Positions 1 through 6,276 of a stretch of 6,994 nt of DNA are shown here, one piece after another (the first letter of the stretch is position 1; every line of letters begins with the position of its first letter). The notes beneath the pieces were generated by a model, which was given only the letters and a program-made list of their open reading frames with translations, was not told the origin of the DNA and did not search any database. The position numbers and the translations under genes were made by a program. Source of the DNA: Candidatus Methanoplasma reticulitermitis. Lineage in GTDB: Archaea > Thermoplasmatota > Thermoplasmata > Methanomassiliicoccales > Methanomethylophilaceae. The stretch lies in contig JAITTK010000039.1 of assembly GCA_031287135.1 (NCBI GenBank), positions 1-6,994 of the forward strand, in the 5' to 3' direction.

Positions 1-731
1 AGCACATTGAAGGGAAGGTGAAACACGACACCGAGGCAGTGCATTGGGTCAGCAACGAGTCGTCAACGGGCGTGTTCAGCGATTCCAAAAAGATCGCGGA
101 CGAGGTCAGATCCGGCAATCCAGACTCCCTGATATTCGTGGATGCGGTGACATCCGCTTTCGCAATGGACCTGAAACTGAGGGAACTCGATGCGGACGCA
201 GTCGTATTCGGCACGCAGAAGGCTTTGGCACTCCCTCCGGGAATCGCCATGATGGCCGTATCGGAGAGACTGCTGGATAAAGCCAAGACCGTATCGGACA
301 GGGGATTCTACACGGATCTCCTGAAGATAAAGAAACAGAATGACGAGAACTATGCTCTCACGACGCCCCCCGTGTCTCTGATGTACGCTTTGGACTTCCA
401 GCTCGACCGTATCCTCTCGGAAGGCATGGAGGCAAGGTACAGGAGGCACAGGGAGATGGGGGACACGGTTGAGAAATGGGCGGAGAAAAAGCTCAAGGGG
501 ATATTCCCCGAGAAAGGTTTCCGATCCAATACCATAAGCGTCCTGAACCGCGGGGATTTGGACTTTGACAAACTGCATTCATCTCTGAAATCGAAGGGAT
601 ACGAGATATCCAACGGTTACGGGGATGTCAAGGACAAGACCTTCAGAATAGGGCATATGGGCGACACCGTACCGGCCGGAGTGGTAGAGTTGCTCTCGGC
701 GATGGAAGAGATACTGGAGGATATGGCATGA
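1..731 (+). CDS. Class V (serine-pyruvate/alanine-glyoxylate type) PLP aminotransferase, 5' end missing
   Basis: The frame is open to the left edge (first full codon at 3), so the N-terminal part of a protein of usual length about 370-385 aa is missing; about 242 codons remain. Numbering from the GTG at 18, the fold-type I class V marks are clear: N13-E14-x-S16-T17-G18 (cofactor and substrate loop), the pyridine-nitrogen aspartate D42 in FVDAVTS, the Schiff-base lysine K68 in GTQKALALPPG, T116-P117-P118 near the PLP phosphate, and a substrate-carboxylate arginine R210 in FRIGHMG. The GTG at 18 is internal, not a start. The stop overlaps the serA start as ATGA (728-731), so the two are probably translated in a coupled way. 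In some methanogens a broad-specificity class V enzyme makes phosphoserine from 3-phosphohydroxypyruvate, the product of SerA. That role is inferred here from context; alanine-glyoxylate, serine-pyruvate or aspartate transamination remain possible. The family call is firm, the substrate is not. Confidence 0.9.
   Translation, partial: HIEGKVKHDTEAVHWVSNESSTGVFSDSKKIADEVRSGNPDSLIFVDAVTSAFAMDLKLRELDADAVVFGTQKALALPPGIAMMAVSERLLDKAKTVSDRGFYTDLLKIKKQNDENYALTTPPVSLMYALDFQLDRILSEGMEARYRRHREMGDTVEKWAEKKLKGIFPEKGFRSNTISVLNRGDLDFDKLHSSLKSKGYEISNGYGDVKDKTFRIGHMGDTVPAGVVELLSAMEEILEDMA
716..720 (+). promoter_or_regulatory. Ribosome binding site of serA
   Basis: GGAGG lies 7 nt before the serA ATG and inside the end of the aminotransferase gene. 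It fixes the start at 728 and shows that serA can load its own ribosomes despite the ATGA overlap. Confidence 0.75.
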
Positions 732-2317
732 CTGCGAAAATACTGGTTTCGGACTCTCTCGACGAAGAGGGACTGAACATACTGAAAGGGTCCGGGTTCC
801 CTGTGGACGAGAAGGTCGATCTGACCGAGGACCAGCTCTGCGGGATAATAGGGGATTACGACTGCCTGATAATAAGGTCGGGCACAAGGGTCACTAAAAA
901 AGTGATAGATGCCGGGAAAAGGCTGAGGGTCATAGGAAGGGCCGGTGTCGGCGTCGATAATGTGGACATCCCGTATGCCACGGAGAAAGGCATACTGATA
1001 ATGAACACCCCCGCGGCAAACATCATATCGGCAGCAGAGCACTCATGCGCCATGCTGCTGGCTCTTGCAAGGAACATACCGTTTGCGCACGACTCCATGC
1101 ACAAGGGCGAGTGGAAGAGGTCCAAATACACCGGCGTCGAACTGAACGGCAAGATACTGGGCATAGTCGGCGTGGGACGTGTCGGGGGAGAGGTCGCCAA
1201 GAGGATGAAGGCCTTCAACATGACGATGGTTGGCTATGATCCGTTCCTGCCGAAAGAAGTCGCAGACGAGATCGGTGTCAGGCTGACGACGTTTGAGGAG
1301 GTTATCTCCACTGCGGATTTCATGACGATACACACACCCCTTCTTCCCGAGACGAAGAACATGATAAGTCTTCCTCAGTTCAAGATGATGAAACCGAATG
1401 CCAGAATCGCGAATGTGGCGAGAGGCGGCATCGTCAACGAGGATGATCTCCATACCGCGCTCAAAGAGAAGATAATAGCGGGCGCGGCATTCGATGTATG
1501 GTGCAACGAACCTCTCTCGGAGGACGAGATGAAGTTGCTGGAACTCGACAATCTCGTGACGACCCCCCATCTGGGGGCCAGCACCGTCGAGGCGCAGGAG
1601 AGGGTAGCGGTAGAGGTCGCGGTAGCGGCCGTGAAGTATCTGAAAGACGGTGAGATAACCAACGCCATAAACGCACCGCGCGGCAAGATGGATCCGGAGA
1701 CGGAAGTCTTCATACCCCTCGCTGAACGCATGGGCGTGCTGATCCACCAGATAGCCGGTAACAACCCGATAGACGGTCTTGAAGTGACATACTGCGGGGA
1801 GCTTGCGGGCAAACAGACAAAGCTGCTCACGATATCCGTTGTGATCGGGATCCTGAAGAACATAATCGGTAAGGACAATGCGAATATAATCAACGCGTTG
1901 CCGGTCGCCAAACAAAAAGGGATATCTATAAAGGAATCATCCACCGAAAAATCCTCCGATTACGCAAACATGATCGAAGTGAAGGTAACGTCCAAAGGGA
2001 ATGTCCTGACCATCAGAGGGACGGTGTTCGGGGACCAGCCGAGGTTGGTGGGATTCGACAGATTCACATTCGATGCGCCGATGAGCGGGGACATCGTGAT
2101 GGTCTCTTACAAAGACTCCCCCGGCATAATCGGGGCGGTCGGATCCGTGTTCGGCAGCAGTAACATCAACATAGCACAGATGTCCGTGGGAAGGTCCGGT
2201 TCGGATGCTCTCATGGTGATAACCGTCGATCAGAATGTCCCGTCGGATGTCCTGGACAAGATAGCAAAAGCCGCAGGTACGAACGATGTGAAATTCGCGG
2301 ATCTCGTCGATAATTGA
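728..2317 (+). CDS. serA: D-3-phosphoglycerate dehydrogenase
   Basis: NAD-dependent oxidation of 3-phosphoglycerate to 3-phosphohydroxypyruvate, first committed step of serine synthesis, cytosolic. At 529 aa it has the long-form SerA length. Visible parts: N-terminal substrate-binding segment with R50-S51-G52-T53 and RAGVGVDN (71-78); Rossmann nucleotide loop G148-V-G150-R-V-G153, with D171 about 18 residues on, as expected for NAD preference; catalytic R232 (ARGG), E261 and H281 (TPHLGAST); an intervening domain at about 320-450 matching the allosteric substrate-binding (ASB) domain of long SerA; and a C-terminal ACT domain from about 455, with the motif DSPGIIGAVGSVF, suggesting serine feedback control. 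The start is supported by GGAGG at 716-720, 7 nt before the ATG, and by the ATGA overlap with the upstream aminotransferase. No catalytic residue is missing and no frameshift is seen. Confidence 0.96.
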   Translation: MTAKILVSDSLDEEGLNILKGSGFPVDEKVDLTEDQLCGIIGDYDCLIIRSGTRVTKKVIDAGKRLRVIGRAGVGVDNVDIPYATEKGILIMNTPAANIISAAEHSCAMLLALARNIPFAHDSMHKGEWKRSKYTGVELNGKILGIVGVGRVGGEVAKRMKAFNMTMVGYDPFLPKEVADEIGVRLTTFEEVISTADFMTIHTPLLPETKNMISLPQFKMMKPNARIANVARGGIVNEDDLHTALKEKIIAGAAFDVWCNEPLSEDEMKLLELDNLVTTPHLGASTVEAQERVAVEVAVAAVKYLKDGEITNAINAPRGKMDPETEVFIPLAERMGVLIHQIAGNNPIDGLEVTYCGELAGKQTKLLTISVVIGILKNIIGKDNANIINALPVAKQKGISIKESSTEKSSDYANMIEVKVTSKGNVLTIRGTVFGDQPRLVGFDRFTFDAPMSGDIVMVSYKDSPGIIGAVGSVFGSSNINIAQMSVGRSGSDALMVITVDQNVPSDVLDKIAKAAGTNDVKFADLVDN

Positions 2318-2326
2318 GGAATTCCC

Positions 2327-2716
2327 ATGGATGACACTGTAACGGTAGAGGATTTGACGCTTGCGATCAAGGACAGCATCGACAGCAGCTTGGTTATGGA
2401 AGAAGAGCAGGCCTACATGCTGGCAAGGCACGTACTGAATTTCTTCGGATACTCCGACAGGATAATCGATAACATCCTGGAACCGGAGGACCGGGACGCG
2501 TTCTACATGCTCGAGGACGCCGGTCTGCTCACAACCGAGAGGGAGGAGACCACCCTGTATGACGGAAGGGAATGGAGGATACATTACTGGCTCTTCCGGA
2601 AGGATAAGATAAAGGGGTTGCTGGAATCCTCCCCGGTCGGAGCATCGGACGATGTCTCGGAGGAATCCGCGGTATACGACGAACTTCCGGATGATATCTG
2701 GCGAAGAAAAGAGTGA
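2327..2716 (+). CDS. Conserved-looking protein of unknown function, possibly winged-helix, coupled to XPD helicase
   Basis: 129 aa, acidic, no signal peptide and no membrane segment. Residues 1-60 read as helices (AIKDSIDSSLVMEEEQAYMLARHV, split here as AIKDSIDSSL then EEEQAYMLARHV). Residues 60-100 (FYMLEDAGLLTTEREETTLY, then DGREWRIHYW) look like a helix-turn-helix followed by a beta wing, as in winged-helix regulators, but no family is proven. From memory it resembles a Thermoplasmata family called DUF6015; this is unverified. The C-terminal 25 residues are acidic and low in complexity, probably disordered. The ATG at 2327 follows the serA stop by 9 nt, with GAGGA at 2316-2320 as a modest ribosome site that overlaps that stop. 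Its own stop overlaps the start of the XPD gene, which ties its expression to the helicase. The gene is certain as a reading frame; its function is unknown. Confidence 0.85.
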   Translation: MDDTVTVEDLTLAIKDSIDSSLVMEEEQAYMLARHVLNFFGYSDRIIDNILEPEDRDAFYMLEDAGLLTTEREETTLYDGREWRIHYWLFRKDKIKGLLESSPVGASDDVSEESAVYDELPDDIWRRKE

Positions 2717-4620
2717 TGACCGGAGATTCGGATCCGACTGATTTTTTTCCCTACAGGTACAGAGGGAACCAGGAGGAGATCGTAACCCTCATAGAAAAGG
2801 CCGTCAGAGATGGCGATTCTGCGGTCATAGAGTCCGGGACGGGCACAGGTAAGACCGTGGTGTCCATGGCCGGTGCCCTCAGGGCCGTATCGGACACTGG
2901 ACAGAAGGTGATCTATCTCACAAGGACCAAGTCCCAGCAGAGGCAGATCATCCACGAGGCCGGGGAGATATCCAGGAAACGGCCGGTCACATGCATCGGA
3001 GTTCAGGGACGGAGCGTCCGTACATGCCCGATGATGTCCGATGACCCGGATAACGAGAGCGGTACCTCGGACGAACTCTCAAGGCTGTGTTCGGAGTACA
3101 AGAAGGATGACGGTACCGGGAGGCCGTGCATTTATTACGAGAATATCGGGAAGGCCGACATTCAGAGCTTATTGACGTACGTGAGGACAGTCCATCCGGA
3201 ACCGGAGGAGTTCGCCGAATACTGTCTCCGGGAAAAGATATGTCCGTACGAGACGGTCAAACATCTGATCAATTACGCGGATATCGTCGCCGCCCCTTAT
3301 CCGTTCATTTTCATGCCCCATATACGGGAAAGATTCCTCGAATGGGCAGGGGTGCCCCTGTCCCAGATGGTGATGATCGTGGATGAGGCGCACAATCTCC
3401 CTGATTATCTCAGGGATATGATGACGCTGGAATACAGTATGAAGGCACTTGCACTCGTCGATAAGGAGGCCGCGGAATGGAACGATCCGGAAATCCACAG
3501 CGGTTTGTGCGTGACGGACGTCACGGCCGTAATGAGGGAATGCCTCGAAGAGGCGCTCTCACGATATCTGACCGGTGACGACGGGATGATACCTTACACT
3601 TTCCTGCAGGATGAATTGATGGACAGGCTGGGGATGTCATCCCACTCCCTCAATATACTGTACAAAAGCCTTATCGACCGCGGGGATATCATCGCCGAAA
3701 CCAGGAAGGCCGGGAAGAAACTGCCGAGATCGCACATACTGTCGCTCGGGAGGTTCCTATCCGGATGGAACATGTCCGATGAGGAGACAAGCATATTCCT
3801 CATCATCGGCGGGGAGAATCCCAAATTCCAGGCGTACTGTCTTGATCCGAGAGCTGCGGCGGAGCCTCTCAGACTGTGCCAGTCATCCATCCATATGTCC
3901 GGTACCCTCTCGCCCCTTTCCGATTATACGGCGGAGATAGGGCTTCCGAACGCCGTCGAAAGGATGTTCCCGTCCCCATTCCCTTCGGAGAATCTCATGA
4001 CCCTGTACGTGGACGATGTGTCCACTAAATACGATGAATTCAGCAACATGCCGGAAATCTACTTCAGGATCAAGACATACATAATATCCCTTATCGGGTC
4101 CGTCAACAGGAACACCGCCGTGTTCTTTCCGTCGTATGCCCTGATGGAGAGATTCCTTGCAGACGGAATACGGGACGATATAAGGAAAGTCATTTTCACA
4201 GAGAGGAGGGGGATGACACAGTCGGAGTTGATGGAGGAGGTATCCGGATTCAGACTATCGGAGGGAGGTGTCCTTTTCGCGGTCACGGGCGGGAGGATAA
4301 GCGAGGGTCTCGACTTCCCGGACAAGGACATGGAGATGGCTATATTGGTCGGGATACCTTACCCCAAACCCACGGCCAAGCAGGAGGCATTGCGCAGGTA
4401 CTATGATATGAGGTTCGGTGACGGCTGGGAGCACTCCTCCAAGATACCGGCTATGCGGAAGATGAGACAGGCCATAGGCAGACTGATAAGATCCGATACG
4501 GACCGGGCGGTGGCGGTGATACTGGACCGCAGGACGTTCATGCTGGAAAGTATAAACGCGGAACTCAGCAGAGACCCGTGCGGAGATGTAGTCGGATTCT
4601 TTTTAACCGGGCAAAGATAA
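2716..4620 (+). CDS. xpd: XPD/Rad3-family Fe-S DNA helicase (superfamily 2, 5'-3')
   Basis: ATP-driven 5'-3' DNA helicase of the XPD/Rad3 group, related to nucleotide excision repair helicases. Numbering from the GTG at 2713: Walker A SGTGTGKT (41-48); four Fe-S cysteines C105, C126, C139 and C177, with spacing and context (RPCIYY, ICPYE) like XPD; DEAH box D224-H227 in IVDEAHNL; an arch-like insert at about 240-390; SGTLSP (396-401); motif V GGRISEGLDF (526-535); motif VI QAIGRLIRS (586-594). About 635 aa is slightly longer than most archaeal XPDs as I recall them. The start is ambiguous: GTG at 2713 or ATG at 2716, the second codon of the same frame. I chose the ATG because TGATG fuses the previous stop with a standard start; no strong ribosome site favours either, which suggests coupling. 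It ends in tandem TAATAA stops. Archaeal XPD's role in repair is less settled than the eukaryotic one. Confidence 0.94.
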   Translation: MTGDSDPTDFFPYRYRGNQEEIVTLIEKAVRDGDSAVIESGTGTGKTVVSMAGALRAVSDTGQKVIYLTRTKSQQRQIIHEAGEISRKRPVTCIGVQGRSVRTCPMMSDDPDNESGTSDELSRLCSEYKKDDGTGRPCIYYENIGKADIQSLLTYVRTVHPEPEEFAEYCLREKICPYETVKHLINYADIVAAPYPFIFMPHIRERFLEWAGVPLSQMVMIVDEAHNLPDYLRDMMTLEYSMKALALVDKEAAEWNDPEIHSGLCVTDVTAVMRECLEEALSRYLTGDDGMIPYTFLQDELMDRLGMSSHSLNILYKSLIDRGDIIAETRKAGKKLPRSHILSLGRFLSGWNMSDEETSIFLIIGGENPKFQAYCLDPRAAAEPLRLCQSSIHMSGTLSPLSDYTAEIGLPNAVERMFPSPFPSENLMTLYVDDVSTKYDEFSNMPEIYFRIKTYIISLIGSVNRNTAVFFPSYALMERFLADGIRDDIRKVIFTERRGMTQSELMEEVSGFRLSEGGVLFAVTGGRISEGLDFPDKDMEMAILVGIPYPKPTAKQEALRRYYDMRFGDGWEHSSKIPAMRKMRQAIGRLIRSDTDRAVAVILDRRTFMLESINAELSRDPCGDVVGFFLTGQR

Positions 4621-4623
4621 TAA
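4616..4623 (+). promoter_or_regulatory. TATA-like element (GATAATAA) upstream of the 84-aa CxxC gene
   Basis: GATAATAA begins 31 nt before the ATG at 4647 and is preceded by A-rich GCAAA that could serve as a TFB recognition element. Its centre lies about 26-27 nt from the ATG, the usual archaeal TATA-to-start distance, predicting a transcript that begins at or next to the start codon. No SD motif lies between 4624 and 4646, which fits a leaderless mRNA. The element also contains the tandem TAATAA stops of the helicase gene, so part of the match is forced by coding. A second candidate, TTTTTAA at 4600-4606, would give a leader of about 17 nt. Confidence 0.45.
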
Positions 4624-4646
4624 ATAAGTCGGTACTCGGGTACTAT

Positions 4647-4901
4647 ATGGAGATAACCGTTGACGACGACGTCAGGCAATTGATCCTGTCCGAGGGGCGG
4701 GATTACAGAATATGCACATCGTGCACAGGTCCGGCCCTGGTGCCGACCACGGTCAAAAGGTCCAAGGAATCGGACATAAAGATACCTGTCGGAGAGAACG
4801 TACTCTATGTCTCGATAGTCCAGGCAAGATATATCAGAAGGGTCACGATCGACATGCTCTATGGCAAGGAGGATCTGGATTCCTGCCGTGTGTTCTACTG
4901 A
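4647..4901 (+). CDS. Small CxxC protein of unknown function (84 aa)
   Basis: I do not recognise a named family. The protein is soluble, with no signal peptide or membrane helix. It has C23-T-S-C26 followed by GPALVPT, then a beta-rich core with IKIPVGENVLYVS and RRVTIDMLYG, and a third cysteine C80 close to the C-terminus (SCRVFY). A single CxxC plus a distant Cys could bind zinc or an Fe-S cluster, possibly as a dimer, or act in thiol chemistry; none of this is shown. An in-frame ATG at 4578 would lengthen it into the helicase coding region. I reject it because that extra segment is shadow sequence and the promoter-like element lies downstream of it. The 4647 ATG has no SD site, consistent with a leaderless message. 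The gene stands alone on its strand and converges on the ThiI-like gene with 2 bp between the stops. Confidence 0.8.
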   Translation: MEITVDDDVRQLILSEGRDYRICTSCTGPALVPTTVKRSKESDIKIPVGENVLYVSIVQARYIRRVTIDMLYGKEDLDSCRVFY

Positions 4902-4903
4902 AG

Positions 4904-5530
4904 TCAGGACACTTTCACGGTGTTTTTGACAGCGTTGGCCACCAGTTCATCCACGTTGGCCGCCTCGTCAAACTTCTGCCTCTTTTTCGGGTCCGCTTCC
5001 GTTATGGGTCTGGAAGGAACTATCATGCACCCCTTGGACTTGATTATGGATAGATCGAATGTACCTATCTCCTTCGCTATGGCCTCGATTTCGATTTTAT
5101 CGAACCCTATCAGCGGCCTCAATACCGGGATATCCAGGCCGTGACTGACGTATCGGATATTCTTCAGAGTCTGCGATGCGACCTGTCCCAAGGAGTCCCC
5201 CATCACAATCCCGCTGCAGCCCAGCTGTTCGGCGAGTTCCTGTGCGGTCCTGAGCATAACCCTCTTGCACAGAACACATTGGTAGTTGGTGTCGCAGGTC
5301 TTGGATATCCTTTCCTGAGACACGCCGTGCGGTGAGGAGTACAACGGCACGTCGCTGCCGGTCACGGCTCTCAGTCTGTCGGCAATCATCTTCACCTTCT
5401 CTATCGCCATATCATCTGCGAATGGGCGGTTGTCCATGTGCAAGATAGTGATTTCCGCCCCCGCCCTGTTCATGAGATACGCCGCAACGGGAGAATCTAT
5501 GCCCCCAGAGATCAGACAGATCAGTTTCAT
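4904..5530 (-). CDS. Stand-alone ThiI-type PP-loop sulfurtransferase domain protein
   Basis: 208 aa matching the C-terminal ATP-pyrophosphatase domain of ThiI, the enzyme for 4-thiouridine at tRNA position 8 (and thiazole sulfur in some bacteria). PP-loop SGGIDSP spans residues 8-14, and the ThiI signature GDSLGQVASQT spans 111-121. Cysteines C85 and C88 (CVLC) plus C168 (KGCMIVP) match the three-Cys pattern reported to hold an Fe-S cluster in methanogen ThiI; C79 and C105 are extra. The usual N-terminal ferredoxin-like and THUMP domains, about 170 residues that bind tRNA, are absent. This is a real start and not a truncation: GGGAGG lies at 5539-5544, 8 nt before the ATG, and the preceding microprotein ends in an ATGA overlap (5527-5530). 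There is no rhodanese domain. A partner may supply tRNA binding, or the substrate may differ. Last gene of the minus-strand block. Confidence 0.88.
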   Translation of the reverse strand: MKLICLISGGIDSPVAAYLMNRAGAEITILHMDNRPFADDMAIEKVKMIADRLRAVTGSDVPLYSSPHGVSQERISKTCDTNYQCVLCKRVMLRTAQELAEQLGCSGIVMGDSLGQVASQTLKNIRYVSHGLDIPVLRPLIGFDKIEIEAIAKEIGTFDLSIIKSKGCMIVPSRPITEADPKKRQKFDEAANVDELVANAVKNTVKVS

Positions 5531-5706
5531 GTGTTGTACCTCCCGAATCCGGGATTCCCGCAGGATTCCATCACGTAATCCTCGCACTCGTCGTCATCGC
5601 TCATCATGCTGTACACCGCCTGTATGAATTCTTTGAGTCCGGCAACCTCCGTCTTGAGGGCCTTGACCTCCGCCTTCAATTCTTTTATTTCATCCATCTT
5701 GTTCAT
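5527..5706 (-). CDS. 59-aa coiled-coil microprotein between csl4 and the ThiI-like gene
   Basis: Short frame, ATG at 5706 and stop at 5527-5529. Residues 1-34 form a charged amphipathic helix with leucine/valine heptad spacing (MDEIKELKAEVKALKTEV, then AGLKEFIQAVYSMM), likely a coiled coil. Residues 36-59 are acidic then glycine-rich, with two cysteines (C41 and C49; DDDECEDY, ESCGNPGFGRYNT). Support for translation: the start overlaps the csl4 stop as ATGA (5703-5706); a GGTGAT ribosome site at 5715-5720, complementary to the 16S tail, sits 8 nt upstream; and the stop overlaps the next start as ATGA (5527-5530). A second in-frame ATG at 5697 is less favoured. No family recognised. A role as an adaptor or oligomerisation partner of Csl4 or of the ThiI-like protein is only a guess from position. 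Confidence 0.75.
   Translation of the reverse strand: MNKMDEIKELKAEVKALKTEVAGLKEFIQAVYSMMSDDDECEDYVMESCGNPGFGRYNT
5539..5544 (-). promoter_or_regulatory. Ribosome binding site of the ThiI-like gene
   Basis: GGGAGG (written on the minus strand) is 8 nt before the ATG at 5530, inside the last codons of the microprotein gene. It decides the start against the longer in-frame version beginning at 5587, whose 19 extra residues are out-of-frame microprotein sequence. Confidence 0.8.
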
Positions 5707-6263
5707 AGCTTTACATCACCATAGTCATCGGCGAGTTTTCTGAAGAATGACCGTTCGCATTTCGGACAGTACAGTCCCTTCCCTTTCCTAACCAGTTCTG
5801 TTTTGCATGTTCCGCACAGCGATCTTATGACTCCGAGGTGATCGTCTTTCGTTGTCAGTTGCAACGACGGAGACGTCCCGGTGACCCTTGCGCGGATATA
5901 ATCTCCTTTCCTCATCTCTTTTGAGATGTCATCTGTGTAGCCCTGGGCTATCTTGGATACGTGGATAGTTGCGTACGTCTCGCCGCCGATACCTCTTTTC
6001 GTGCCTTCTTTGGCGACAACATCCGCGGTCGCCATGGTGTTCCTCACATCGGCCACAACCGCATATACTATGTCCCCCGCCTTCAGTATGTTGGGGGGAT
6101 TGGGGGAGATGACCCTCGCGACGCATTCGTCGTCATCCAGCTCCAGAATGCCTATCTGCGATGCGTACACCTTTCCGTCGCTTGCGAATGTTCCGTCCGA
6201 GGCCAGATATTCTTCTTCCTCCGCGACCTCGTCGCCCGGGAATACTTCGATAACATTTGTCAT
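5703..6263 (-). CDS. csl4: Archaeal exosome subunit Csl4
   Basis: Cap subunit of the archaeal RNA exosome; it joins the S1-domain cap on the Rrp41/Rrp42 ring and helps feed RNA into it. At 186 aa it has the family's length and three-part layout: N-terminal domain (about 1-55, with FPGDEVAEEEEYLASDGTF split as VFPGDEVA and EEEEYLASDGTF), S1 RNA-binding barrel (about 60-138, GDIVYAVVADVRNTMATADV and KGDYIRARVTG), and a C-terminal zinc ribbon with C150-x2-C153 and C166-x2-C169. All four zinc ligands are intact. AAGGTGA at 6270-6276, 6 nt upstream of the ATG, sets the start and overlaps the stop of the methylase gene, whose stop lies 6 bp away. The 3' end overlaps the microprotein start. Archaeal exosome genes commonly sit in translation and RNA-processing neighbourhoods, as here. 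Confidence 0.95.
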   Translation of the reverse strand: MTNVIEVFPGDEVAEEEEYLASDGTFASDGKVYASQIGILELDDDECVARVISPNPPNILKAGDIVYAVVADVRNTMATADVVAKEGTKRGIGGETYATIHVSKIAQGYTDDISKEMRKGDYIRARVTGTSPSLQLTTKDDHLGVIRSLCGTCKTELVRKGKGLYCPKCERSFFRKLADDYGDVKL

Positions 6264-6269
6264 TTGTTT

Positions 6270-6276
6270 TCACCTT
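6270..6276 (-). promoter_or_regulatory. Ribosome binding site of csl4
   Basis: AAGGTGA on the minus strand, 6 nt before the csl4 ATG, shares its TGA with the stop codon of the methylase gene. Ribosomes ending on the methylase would sit directly on this site, so the two genes are probably coupled. Confidence 0.7.

Noticed and set aside
1605..1635. Short tandem-like repeat of GGTAGCGGTAG type units
   Set aside because: It encodes the helix VAVEVAVAA in serA; repeated Val and Ala codons explain it.
1043..1915. Long open frame (290 codons) on the minus strand opposite serA
   Set aside because: It lies wholly opposite a clearly identified enzyme, has no recognisable domain and is rich in Arg, His and Tyr, as expected of an antisense shadow.
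2742..2748. Run of seven T near the start of the helicase gene, as a possible terminator
   Set aside because: It encodes part of the conserved FFPY lead of the helicase and lies within a tightly packed operon; no other sign of termination.
4578..4646. N-terminal extension of the 84-aa CxxC protein from an in-frame ATG at 4578
   Set aside because: It lies mostly inside the helicase gene, its residues look like out-of-frame sequence, and the TATA-like elements sit downstream of that ATG.
5531..5587. 19-residue N-terminal extension of the ThiI-like protein
   Set aside because: A strong GGGAGG site and the PP-loop family both place the start at 5530; the extension is out-of-frame microprotein sequence.
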